Shown piece by piece: positions 16,973 to 24,402 of a stretch of 54,913 nucleotides of DNA. The DNA is from a virus: IMG/VR virus record IMGVR_UViG_3300025131_000048, positions 1-54,913 of that record. One strand, given 5' to 3'. The number at the start of each line of letters is the position of its first letter. Within the stretch, counting starts at the first letter, position 1. The translations under genes and the position numbers were made by a program. The notes under the pieces are model-generated. The model saw only the letters and a program-made list of their open reading frames with translations, made no database searches and was not told the origin of the DNA.

Positions 16973-18007
16973 ATGTCTAATGTAAATAGAAAAAAAGAGG
17001 AAGCGTCGACAATGATTGCGGATATAGTGCTCGGATTAAGTTACGGCGACGAGGGGAAGGGAAAGGTTACCCACCACCTCTTAAAAAGTGGAGACTATAC
17101 TCACTGCTTGCGTTTCAATGGGGGATGTAATGCTGGTCATACCATTTACCACGAGGGTAAGAAATTTGTCACCCACCATATTCCCGCGGGAGTTTTTTTT
17201 GGAGTGAAATCAATTATTGGCCCTGGGTGTGTAGTAAACTTAGATCAGTTCTTTAAAGAATTGAACGAACTTAAAGAGGGCGGCATAGACGTTGAAGATA
17301 AAGTTTTTATTGCCCAAAATGCTCATATTATCACAAGTCGGCATATGGCTGAAGATAGAAATGATTATCAAATAGGGACGACCAAGCAAGGAAATGGGCC
17401 GGCTTATAGAGACAAGTACAGTCGACAAGGTGAGCGCGCCGGAACTGTAAAGGTCTTGGAAGATTATATAATAGATATTTTTACTGAGTTCCATGAAAAT
17501 GAAGAAACTGTTGTTCTTTGCGAGGGCGCCCAAGGTTTTGGTCTTGACATTGATTGGGGCGACTATCCCTTTGTTACGTCAAGCCACTGCACCGCTGCTG
17601 GTGCGCTCTTGAATGGGATCCCGCCCCAAGCGGTGCGGAAAGTATATGGGATTGCAAAAGCCTACGACACCTATGTGGGAGCTAAAGCTTTCCACGGGAA
17701 AGGAAGAGAGTATGATTTGATGCAATCGGTAGGGAAGGAATTTGGCGCCACCACAGGGCGCCCCCGACAGTGTAACTGGTTAGATATGAAGAGTCTAGGG
17801 AAGGCTATTAAAGTAAATGGTGTGACGGATGTGATTATCAACAAGGTGGACGTTTTAAGAGAGATGGGGCTGTGGCGACTACGCTATTCTACCGATGACA
17901 GAATTAATATGACCTTCGGAAATGAACAAAGCTGGAAGCAGTATATTAAAAAGTTTTTGCCTGAGAGTTTAACAATTCAATTTTCAGATAGCCCCGAAAG
18001 GATTTAA
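16973..18007 (+). CDS. PurZ/PurA-like adenylosuccinate synthetase
   Basis: A 344-residue enzyme of the adenylosuccinate synthetase family, about 90 residues shorter than bacterial PurA and in the size range of phage PurZ. It has the P-loop YGDEGKGK (25-31), NAGHTIYHEGKKFVTHHIP, the core EGAQGFGLDID, and the aspartate-binding ATTGRPRQCNWLD. PurA makes succino-AMP from IMP; PurZ makes succino-2-amino-dAMP from dGMP. Classical PurZ replaces the catalytic Asp of GDEGKG, which is kept here, so it is either a hybrid-type PurZ or a shortened PurA. GGAG precedes ATG 16973; ATG 17012 is an alternative. Confidence 0.85.
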   Translation: MSNVNRKKEEASTMIADIVLGLSYGDEGKGKVTHHLLKSGDYTHCLRFNGGCNAGHTIYHEGKKFVTHHIPAGVFFGVKSIIGPGCVVNLDQFFKELNELKEGGIDVEDKVFIAQNAHIITSRHMAEDRNDYQIGTTKQGNGPAYRDKYSRQGERAGTVKVLEDYIIDIFTEFHENEETVVLCEGAQGFGLDIDWGDYPFVTSSHCTAAGALLNGIPPQAVRKVYGIAKAYDTYVGAKAFHGKGREYDLMQSVGKEFGATTGRPRQCNWLDMKSLGKAIKVNGVTDVIINKVDVLREMGLWRLRYSTDDRINMTFGNEQSWKQYIKKFLPESLTIQFSDSPERI

Positions 18008-18010
18008 AGA

Positions 18011-18472
18011 ATGATAGTACAATATGAGCGCACTCGGCCCGACGCATTGAAACCCACACGAGGTCATCCCAGTGATGCTGGCCTTGACGTCTATTATTGC
18101 CCCGAAGACGCGTCGACCACAGGACACATGATTAAGCCGGGCGAAAGTGTTCTGCTCCAAAGTGGATTGAAATTTGAAGTGCCTCACGGCTACATGTTGG
18201 AGGTAAAAAATCGCTCCAGCATAGCAGCACTCCGTAGCTTGGTGGTGGGCGCATGCGTAATAGATTCAGGATATAGCGGCGAAGTGTTTATAAATCTTCA
18301 TAACATCGGGAATGAGGATCAGGTGGTGGAAAAGGGTACGAAAATAGCGCAGCTGGTAATGGTGCCCATAATTTCATTTAGACCACGAGAAATATCCGGA
18401 GAATCTTTATACAGAGACTCTATCACCATTAGTGACCGAGGCCCCGGGGCCCTGGGGAGCACCAATGAGTAG
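18011..18472 (+). CDS. dut: dUTP diphosphatase (dUTPase)
   Basis: A 153-residue trimeric-type dUTPase converting dUTP to dUMP. All five motifs are seen in order: SDAGLDVYY, KNRSSIA, ACVIDSGYSGEVF with the catalytic Asp, GTKIAQLV, and a C-terminal RGPGALGST. It prevents uracil incorporation and feeds dTMP synthesis. It lies between the PurZ-like and IMP dehydrogenase-like genes in a nucleotide operon. Confidence 0.92.
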   Translation: MIVQYERTRPDALKPTRGHPSDAGLDVYYCPEDASTTGHMIKPGESVLLQSGLKFEVPHGYMLEVKNRSSIAALRSLVVGACVIDSGYSGEVFINLHNIGNEDQVVEKGTKIAQLVMVPIISFRPREISGESLYRDSITISDRGPGALGSTNE

Positions 18473-18734
18473 GCCTAAAATACGTAAAATCGATACGAAC
18501 AAAAGAAAAAAGGATGCCAAGGCAGCGCAAAGGAGTTTGGCATCGCGCACAAGCCTTCTCCTTAATATGCCAGAAGAGTGTTGTGTATGCAAGGCAGCCT
18601 TTGATAAAAAAAACAAGGAAATGGCTACCACGTGGCATGTGGTAGTATATGAAGAAAAGAAGAAAGTGCATCTCACATGCCCGATATGCTGGCAAGCAGT
18701 TGAACAATTAGCGGAGGAAATAAATGCAACTTAA
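18465..18734 (+). CDS. Small zinc-binding protein
   Basis: An 89-residue protein with a very basic N-terminus (RPKIRKIDTNKRKKD) and two cysteine pairs, ECCVC and TCPIC, about 30 residues apart, fitting a four-Cys zinc ribbon. ATG 18465 overlaps the dUTPase stop region by 8 bases, and its own end overlaps the next gene by 11. A nucleic-acid-binding role is likely; the target is unknown. Confidence 0.55.
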   Translation: MSRPKIRKIDTNKRKKDAKAAQRSLASRTSLLLNMPEECCVCKAAFDKKNKEMATTWHVVVYEEKKKVHLTCPICWQAVEQLAEEINAT

Positions 18735-19758
18735 AGAAGCCCTGTCTTATGACGATATATTGTTGATACCTCAGTATTCTGATATTGTTTCTCGATCGGA
18801 GGTAGATATAGGCACCCAGCTGGGAGAATACAATCGATTTGAACTCCCCATAGTGTCTAGCCCAATGGACACAATCACCGAAACAGAAATGGCCAAAGCT
18901 ATGAACAAGGCCGGAGGTTTAGCTATCATACACCGCTATAATACAATCGAGGCCCAGGCGACCATGGTGCGTACATCTCTCAATATGAATGGGGACCGCT
19001 GCGCTGCCGCCGTTGGAGTGACGGGGGACTACTTCGAAAGAGCCCAGGAGTTGGTGAAATCAGGAGCGAAAATTCTCTGTTTGGACATAGCGCACGGGCA
19101 CCATTCGTTGATGAGAGATGCGCTGCGCATCTTACGCCGAGAAGTAGGCCCAGACATTCACCTAATGGCGGGAAATGTAGCCACCCTAGAAGGGTTTGTT
19201 GATTTGGCGACGTGGGGAGCTAACAGCGTGCGAGTGGGGATCGGCGGAGGAAGTATTTGTTCCACCCGAACTCAGACGGGACATGGTGTTCCGACCTTAG
19301 AATCTGTTGTGGCAGCCAAAATGGGCAAGTCACAGGGTAAGTTCAGTGATGTGGCCATTATAGCAGACGGCGGCATTAAAAACTCTGGCGATATTATTAA
19401 GGCTTTGGCGTGCGGTGCCAACATGGTGATGATTGGTTCGTTGCTAGCGGGCACCGACGAGTGTCCCGGAGAGGTTATAAAAACCTCCGAAGGTAAATTT
19501 AAAACTTATCGTGGTATGGCGAGTAAGGATGCTCAAATGGCATGGCGTGGTAAAACTGCGTCCTTGGAGGGAATATCTACGGTAGTCCCATATCGGGGCC
19601 CCGTACACACTGCACTTAAAAACCTGGAGAGGGGAATAAAGAGTGGGCTTTCCTACTCTGGCGCGCGCAGCATAAAAGAACTGCAACAGAAGGTTCGTTT
19701 TATAGTTCAAACTGCATCGGGTCAGGTTGAAAGCTCGACTCATATTTTAAAAAGATGA
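18724..19758 (+). CDS. IMP dehydrogenase / GMP reductase family enzyme without CBS domains
   Basis: A 344-residue TIM-barrel purine enzyme. GGGSICSTR contains the catalytic Cys179, followed by [30 protein letters not shown] and KTYRGM. The ending QVESSTHI resembles IMP dehydrogenase. The CBS pair of bacterial GuaB is missing, and the flap Arg-Tyr typical of IMP dehydrogenase is not visible; the flap instead resembles GMP reductase ([14 protein letters not shown]). It may make XMP/GMP to feed a dGMP-using PurZ, or run GMP to IMP. Confidence 0.8.
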   Translation: MQLKEALSYDDILLIPQYSDIVSRSEVDIGTQLGEYNRFELPIVSSPMDTITETEMAKAMNKAGGLAIIHRYNTIEAQATMVRTSLNMNGDRCAAAVGVTGDYFERAQELVKSGAKILCLDIAHGHHSLMRDALRILRREVGPDIHLMAGNVATLEGFVDLATWGANSVRVGIGGGSICSTRTQTGHGVPTLESVVAAKMGKSQGKFSDVAIIADGGIKNSGDIIKALACGANMVMIGSLLAGTDECPGEVIKTSEGKFKTYRGMASKDAQMAWRGKTASLEGISTVVPYRGPVHTALKNLERGIKSGLSYSGARSIKELQQKVRFIVQTASGQVESSTHILKR

Positions 19759-20075
19759 CAGATTTAACTAAAGTAACTTTTTTCGCGGACCCAAGGATGC
19801 ACGAGGACTTCAGAGTGCGGCTGCACTACGACGGGTTTAACACCTTAAGCGAGTTTTTTCGAGCATGCATGATTTCCTATTTAGAAAAAAATCATAAGTT
19901 TATGGAATTTATGGATCTATATAGGGCAGATACAAAGTTGCAATCAAAGGCTAATATAAAGAAGTCAATAAGATTGAGAGAGAGTGGTGCCAACCTAATG
20001 AAAAATTTGGGCATCACACAAGAAGACGTAGAAAATATATTTGATTTAATAGAAGAGGAGATGCCTGAGTTATGA
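19755..20075 (+). CDS. Ribbon-helix-helix-like regulator
   Basis: A 106-residue protein. KVTFFADPRMHEDFRVRLHYDGFNTLSEFFRACMISYL fits a strand followed by two helices, as in ribbon-helix-helix repressors, and the C-terminal helix ends ENIFDLIEEEMPEL. It overlaps the dehydrogenase by four bases and the sigma-like gene by four. It may be an early regulator acting with that gene. Confidence 0.6.
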   Translation: MTDLTKVTFFADPRMHEDFRVRLHYDGFNTLSEFFRACMISYLEKNHKFMEFMDLYRADTKLQSKANIKKSIRLRESGANLMKNLGITQEDVENIFDLIEEEMPEL

Positions 20076-20311
20076 GAGAATGTTCTAGACGTTGTATATT
20101 AAAAGAGAGGTGCTGTTCAGAAAAGGAGTGTCGCATGTGGATAGATTTCCCAGAAGATAATAACTGCACTTTGGTGGCAGTAGATAAACATGGGGCGATG
20201 ACTTTAAAAGAAATAGCGCTACGCCACGACATCAGCATCGTAAGAGTCAAACAGATCGTAGATCAGACCTTGGCTAAAATAAAATCTGTCGTTAGTTCCG
20301 CAGGTTACTAA
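20072..20311 (+). CDS. Small sigma-70 region 4-like protein with Cys cluster
   Basis: A 79-residue protein. The C-terminal half (MTLKEIALRHDISIVRVKQIVDQTLAKI) is a helix-turn-helix like sigma region 4.2. The N-terminal part has five or more Cys (CSRRCILKERCCSEKEC) that may bind zinc. It could direct host RNA polymerase to phage promoters, making it a candidate reader of the promoter cassettes or the ACTATTTAT element. Confidence 0.65.
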   Translation: MRECSRRCILKERCCSEKECRMWIDFPEDNNCTLVAVDKHGAMTLKEIALRHDISIVRVKQIVDQTLAKIKSVVSSAGY

Positions 20312-20350
20312 TTAATTGTAGCAATACTCTTTGTTTTTGGGAGATTTAAA

Positions 20351-21034
20351 ATGAGTAAAAGAGACAACACACTGCTTAGTGAAAGCCAGATTCGCAAGTT
20401 TATGAAATTGGCCGAACTGGCCCCTTTGGCAGACGGGTTTGTGGAAGGCCTAGTCGAAAAGAAAGATCCCGACTGGGGTGAGGGCAAGGACGAATATAAG
20501 CGCAAGACCGTCGCCGGCGTCAAGAAAAAGGCCGGCGATGTTAAAGGCCATTATAAAGACTACGAAGACGAAGATCTTGAAGAGTCGCACGGCCGCGGCC
20601 GCAAAGAGGGCGCTGCCGGCTATGGCCGCGAAGACCAAAACTCCCGACTAGAAGAGGCTGAAGCGGACCCAGAAGCACTGGAAGATTATGCCCTTGGCGA
20701 TGAAGAGCGCGGGGAGGACGAAGAGGCTGCCGACGACGAGCTTGAGGCTGCCGAGGAAGAGTTCCCTGTTGAAGATGAACTAGGTCCCGATCGTAGTGTG
20801 AGTGTGGACGACTTCCTTGCCGCCCTAGAGACCGCCCTAGAAGATGTTTTGGGTGATGAAGTTGAGGTCGAGCAGGAAGAGGGGGAAGAGGTTGAACTCG
20901 CCCCCGAAGAAGAAGAAGAAGTGGAACTAGCCGACGTCGAAGTAGAAGACGAGCTAGAACTTCAAGAAATGGTAAATCTTATTACGAAGCGTGTTGCTAA
21001 AAGAATTGTAAAAGAGGCTCTAAATAAAAAGTAA
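20351..21034 (+). CDS. Very acidic protein, possible scaffold or head-core protein
   Basis: A 227-residue protein. It starts TLLSESQIRKFMKLAE, again with two L-x-E sites, then a basic patch (about 50-80), then a long Glu/Asp-rich tract (about 100-205), and a basic C-terminal helix (ITKRVAKRIVKEALNKK). T4 scaffold/core proteins are similarly acidic and cleaved by the prohead protease. GGGAG is upstream of the ATG. No ACTATTTAT element is seen here. Confidence 0.5.
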   Translation: MSKRDNTLLSESQIRKFMKLAELAPLADGFVEGLVEKKDPDWGEGKDEYKRKTVAGVKKKAGDVKGHYKDYEDEDLEESHGRGRKEGAAGYGREDQNSRLEEAEADPEALEDYALGDEERGEDEEAADDELEAAEEEFPVEDELGPDRSVSVDDFLAALETALEDVLGDEVEVEQEEGEEVELAPEEEEEVELADVEVEDELELQEMVNLITKRVAKRIVKEALNKK

Positions 21035-21042
21035 AAGTTTGG

Positions 21043-21071
21043 TTGACAAACCAAGCGGTGGTTGTTATAAT
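21043..21071 (+). promoter_or_regulatory. Near-perfect sigma-70 promoter with dyad at -35
   Basis: TTGACA (21043-21048) and TATAAT (21066-21071) match the consensus with a 17-bp spacer. TTGGTT and AACCAA form a short dyad centred on the -35 box. The first transcribed bases would begin the hairpin described at 21075. Confidence 0.75.
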
Positions 21072-21074
21072 AAA

Positions 21075-21097
21075 GGCTGTGGGGTAACTCACAGCCT
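21075..21097 (+). promoter_or_regulatory. 5'-terminal mRNA hairpin
   Basis: GGCTGTG and CACAGCC form a perfect 7-bp stem right at the predicted transcription start, followed by TTTG. It could protect the 5' end of the mRNA or act as an attenuator. Confidence 0.5.
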
Positions 21098-21117
21098 TTG
21101 TTGCTTTGGGGATTAAC

Positions 21118-21525
21118 ATGGAACCTACAACCATTCAGCTGGCAATTTTAGTATGCGTGTATTTTTTGGGCGTTTTCTCGTGCAGATTTTTTACACAGTT
21201 TTTCGAAGTATCTCATGCTGCACGTATTGTAGAAAAGACAATTTACAGATGCTTATTAATTTGTTCTAAAATCCACGAAGATGTTGTTTTCCTTAAGGAA
21301 ATCAAACGTAAGCACCTGCGCGACTCCGGCTACGATGAGAAAAAAATTCGCCAGTTTATGGAAGTAGATGATAAAATTACCGACGGCTGGAAAGAATCTA
21401 TTATCCAAAATATTTTAATTAATTCACCTCGCGTCTTCTCTTTTGTTACTAAGTTTACTAATTGGAGAGAGGCGATGCGTCAGCTTGACGAGATGCATGG
21501 CATACATCGAGGAGACAAAGAATGA
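21118..21525 (+). CDS. Membrane-anchored protein of unknown function
   Basis: A 135-residue protein with one N-terminal membrane segment (IQLAILVCVYFLGVFSCRFF) and a soluble helical remainder. ATG 21118 is chosen over an in-frame TTG at 21106 because of GGGGATTAAC before it. It is the first gene after the strong promoter at 21043, so likely expressed early. No family recognised. Confidence 0.6.
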   Translation: MEPTTIQLAILVCVYFLGVFSCRFFTQFFEVSHAARIVEKTIYRCLLICSKIHEDVVFLKEIKRKHLRDSGYDEKKIRQFMEVDDKITDGWKESIIQNILINSPRVFSFVTKFTNWREAMRQLDEMHGIHRGDKE

Positions 21526-21842
21526 AGGCACACGCGTGGAAAGTGGACGCGCGCTTGAGCGAAAGCGAACAACATAAGTACTATATCCAGATAAATGACA
21601 TTCCGGGAAAAAGGTCTTTTAACCGACTCCTTAAAGAAATGACTATCGAGTGGGACATTTACGGCGACGGCTTTGACAAACATAAGGAAAGTTTTATGAT
21701 GTTGGGAGCCCGCGAGTTTGACTCTCCCGAAAAATGGATAGAATGGGCTAGAAATTTCCCTTACGATCTGGTAGAATATAACAGAAGCGGAAGCCCGAAG
21801 CCCATAAAGCTTGGGTCCAACTACCGCAGAAAGGCACATTAA
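21522..21842 (+). CDS. Conserved hypothetical protein
   Basis: A 106-residue soluble protein, rich in Trp and charged residues, with no recognised motif. ATGA overlap with the upstream gene and a one-base overlap with the ClpP-like gene place it in the same operon. Confidence 0.55.
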   Translation: MKAHAWKVDARLSESEQHKYYIQINDIPGKRSFNRLLKEMTIEWDIYGDGFDKHKESFMMLGAREFDSPEKWIEWARNFPYDLVEYNRSGSPKPIKLGSNYRRKAH

Positions 21843-22444
21843 TGCAAGAGGAAGAAAATTCCGAACAGAACTCAGACATAGTTTTTGAAGAAGCGCCAGA
21901 GGCTCCCCCCAGAATTGTAGGGATCTATGGTGAAATAGCTGACGAGAGTGTTAGTGAATTTATAGGCTCTCTGTTGGGCTATTATCATGACCGACAATCG
22001 CCGCCCGACTCCGAGGGGAACTGTGTTGCTCTCCCTGTCGAGTTTATTATTTCAACGGGGGGAGGTAACGTGGCGGATATGTTCTCAGCCTACGACGTAA
22101 TGCGAATGGTTAGAGAAGAGTGCCCCATTCATACCCTAGGGGTCGGAAAGGTAATGTCGGCCGGCGTTCTATTATTGGCAGCCGGAACGAAAGGCAAAAG
22201 ACGTATAGGAAAGTACTGTCGCATTATGCTACATCATGTACTAGGCGCGGAGCAGGGGAGCGTCGTCGACATTGGTCAATCCTACGAGGAAGCCAAAGTT
22301 ATGGAACACAATATGTTTGAAGCAATTGCCCAGGAGAGCAATCTGACATTAGAGGAGCTACAGGAGATTGTTTCCAAGAACACGGACGTTTTCTTTAGTG
22401 CAGAAGAAGCAGTAGAAATGGGTATTGCGGATATAATTGTCTAA
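21842..22444 (+). CDS. ClpP-like serine protease
   Basis: A 200-residue S14-family protease. STGGGNVADM, then KVMSAGVLLLAAGTKGKR with the nucleophile Ser106, then RIMLHH with His131/132, match ClpP. An acidic N-terminal extension of about 25 residues is present. It may be a ClpP partner of host unfoldases or a head maturation protease that cleaves the L-x-E propeptides; some phages use ClpP-fold proteases in that role. Confidence 0.8.
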   Translation: MQEEENSEQNSDIVFEEAPEAPPRIVGIYGEIADESVSEFIGSLLGYYHDRQSPPDSEGNCVALPVEFIISTGGGNVADMFSAYDVMRMVREECPIHTLGVGKVMSAGVLLLAAGTKGKRRIGKYCRIMLHHVLGAEQGSVVDIGQSYEEAKVMEHNMFEAIAQESNLTLEELQEIVSKNTDVFFSAEEAVEMGIADIIV

Positions 22445-22463
22445 TTATAGTAGGAGCTTTAAC

Positions 22464-24344
22464 ATGTCATCAGATTTTGATTTATTGGTCGAGGACCACT
22501 TTAAAAAGAAAGACCTTCTAGGGTTTGATCAGCTTGCGGGTCTTATAGAGGAGGTTATCAATACGATGGGTGAGGCGGGCCTTCCGATGGTGGAGAACCA
22601 GGACCCAGGCCTCCTCACAGAAGGAATAAAAGATTTTTCTGCTGCTAAGTTCTTTGACACCATCTATACTCCCAATATTACCGAAGAGATTGGCGAGATA
22701 AAAGATAAAAATAAAACACGCCAGGCGTTTATACGCTCCATGAGCGGCGTCGGAGGGGGGTCTCTCCGGGAGAAGCTTAATAATGTAAAGCGCTTTATGA
22801 CGAAATATGATGAGTCGCGCTCGGTCGATGAGATTTTATCTTTCGTAACTTTCCTTAAATGTATGTCAGAGGTTTTTAAAGGCTATTCTCCGTCCGGAAG
22901 CGGGTTCCTTTTGGAAGCTTTTCTTGCGGGCCTCATGAAAGGAAGGCAGATTGTAGAGAACAGTGATGAGACGGGGGGCACCCTTCCCATTGTTGACTAC
23001 GAAGGTGGTGCTGGTGATCCCGTCTCACTTAAAAGACTCACCGGCGGAAAAGGTAAAACCCCCATCAAGGGATCTCTTAAAAATCTTGCAAATCATATAT
23101 CTAAGTTTCCCGATCGTGGGATAGACTATGTGCTTGCTGCGGTACACGCGGATGCAGCACAAGTGGGCTTTTATGAGTTCAATATCAACATTGAAAATTT
23201 TATTTATTGGGTGGGCAAGTTTATTGTTATCGATCCGGTCGAGTATCAGCATGCCCTGTCAGATCAGCCCGAGGACGCGGACGAGGAAGCGAGCGGGGAG
23301 GAGCCTAAGAAGCGCAAAAAGCGCCTCGGAAAGTATAAGCCGGGCCCCGAAGAGCGCGAGGATGAAGCCGCCGCGGCTACCCGGTTCAGAAAGGAAGTAC
23401 TAAAGATCCAGCCTGCGATAGGCATCCCCAAGGGTGACCTTGGCGATCAAACAATGGCAGACGGAAAGAAGGCACCAAGTTTTGTGTCCAGCAACCAATC
23501 CATCAAAAACGCTTGGGCCTCCTCACAAGCCGGGATCGTGCCGGCAGCTGAATACCTTCTGAGCCAACACGAGCTTCTCAAAAGCATGTACAAACATGCC
23601 ACGGACCTCAAAATCAATAATGGCCCAGAGTGGACGGCCGAATGGCTCGAACTCGACCCCGCGGGAGGCTACACAGGCCAACTAAAGATTGGACAGCCCC
23701 AGATTGACACAGCCTTGGGAGTTTTAGCACAAGGCGCACCGGACGACAGAGAATATGCGTTCGCATCCAAGATTCTTAACAATGCTTTCAGGAATGCTGT
23801 CCCTCAGTTGTCGCGCATCTCGGGTCGTTTTAGCACCGGTGGTTTTGTATATACGAGAACTCCTAGCGAGAAAGCCCAAAAATCGGCGGCTGAAAAGCTG
23901 GCCACAGTCCAGGCGGGAACTCTGGCTGGTCTAGACGACGCTGAGCAACAAAACTTTGTTGCGTGGGCGAAAGCCAATCCCAAAGACTTTTACACGCTAG
24001 TCCTAAGCTCCGCAAAAGGTCTTGACGAGAAGTCTCAGTTCACCATACCCCAGGAGAAGGTCACCTTTGGGGAAACTTCATATTTTATTGAAGAGATCGC
24101 ACTAGATAAGCGCTCTATTTATAAGGCGATTAATCTATATAACAAAGACATCAAGGCGCGCCTAATGCCGGTTTTTGTAAGTGTCGACAATCTGATGGCC
24201 CAGCTACAGTTGCTGTACACTCAGAACGACCTTGGAGCGGGCCAAGACGCCTCTGATGAGTGCATAGAACTTAGAGACAATGTAGACGCGGAAGTAACTA
24301 CGCGCAAAGAGGCAGAAGTCCTCCCTCAAGCAGCAGAAGAATAA
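22464..24344 (+). CDS. Large protein of unknown function, possible virion protein or nuclease
   Basis: A 626-residue protein. A helical N-terminus is followed near residues 170-200 by LPIVDYE, then DPVSLKRL and IKGSLKNL, an arrangement (acid, then x-L-K) that loosely fits PD-(D/E)XK nucleases. A Lys/Glu-rich segment (about 275-310) precedes a mainly helical C-terminal half. ATG 22464 has TAGGAG upstream. It follows the protease gene, as structural genes often do. Confidence 0.55.
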   Translation: MSSDFDLLVEDHFKKKDLLGFDQLAGLIEEVINTMGEAGLPMVENQDPGLLTEGIKDFSAAKFFDTIYTPNITEEIGEIKDKNKTRQAFIRSMSGVGGGSLREKLNNVKRFMTKYDESRSVDEILSFVTFLKCMSEVFKGYSPSGSGFLLEAFLAGLMKGRQIVENSDETGGTLPIVDYEGGAGDPVSLKRLTGGKGKTPIKGSLKNLANHISKFPDRGIDYVLAAVHADAAQVGFYEFNINIENFIYWVGKFIVIDPVEYQHALSDQPEDADEEASGEEPKKRKKRLGKYKPGPEEREDEAAAATRFRKEVLKIQPAIGIPKGDLGDQTMADGKKAPSFVSSNQSIKNAWASSQAGIVPAAEYLLSQHELLKSMYKHATDLKINNGPEWTAEWLELDPAGGYTGQLKIGQPQIDTALGVLAQGAPDDREYAFASKILNNAFRNAVPQLSRISGRFSTGGFVYTRTPSEKAQKSAAEKLATVQAGTLAGLDDAEQQNFVAWAKANPKDFYTLVLSSAKGLDEKSQFTIPQEKVTFGETSYFIEEIALDKRSIYKAINLYNKDIKARLMPVFVSVDNLMAQLQLLYTQNDLGAGQDASDECIELRDNVDAEVTTRKEAEVLPQAAEE

Positions 24345-24350
24345 AATAGT

Positions 24351-24378
24351 TTGACATTAGACAATTTTGTGTTATAAT
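24351..24378 (+). promoter_or_regulatory. Sigma-70 promoter of groEL
   Basis: TTGACA (24351-24356) and TATAAT (24373-24378) are 16 bp apart, seven bases after the preceding stop codon. GAGAGG follows as the ribosome site. No CIRCE-type repeat is seen. Confidence 0.75.
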
Positions 24379-24402
24379 GTGTATAGTGAAAGAGAGGTAT
24401 GA

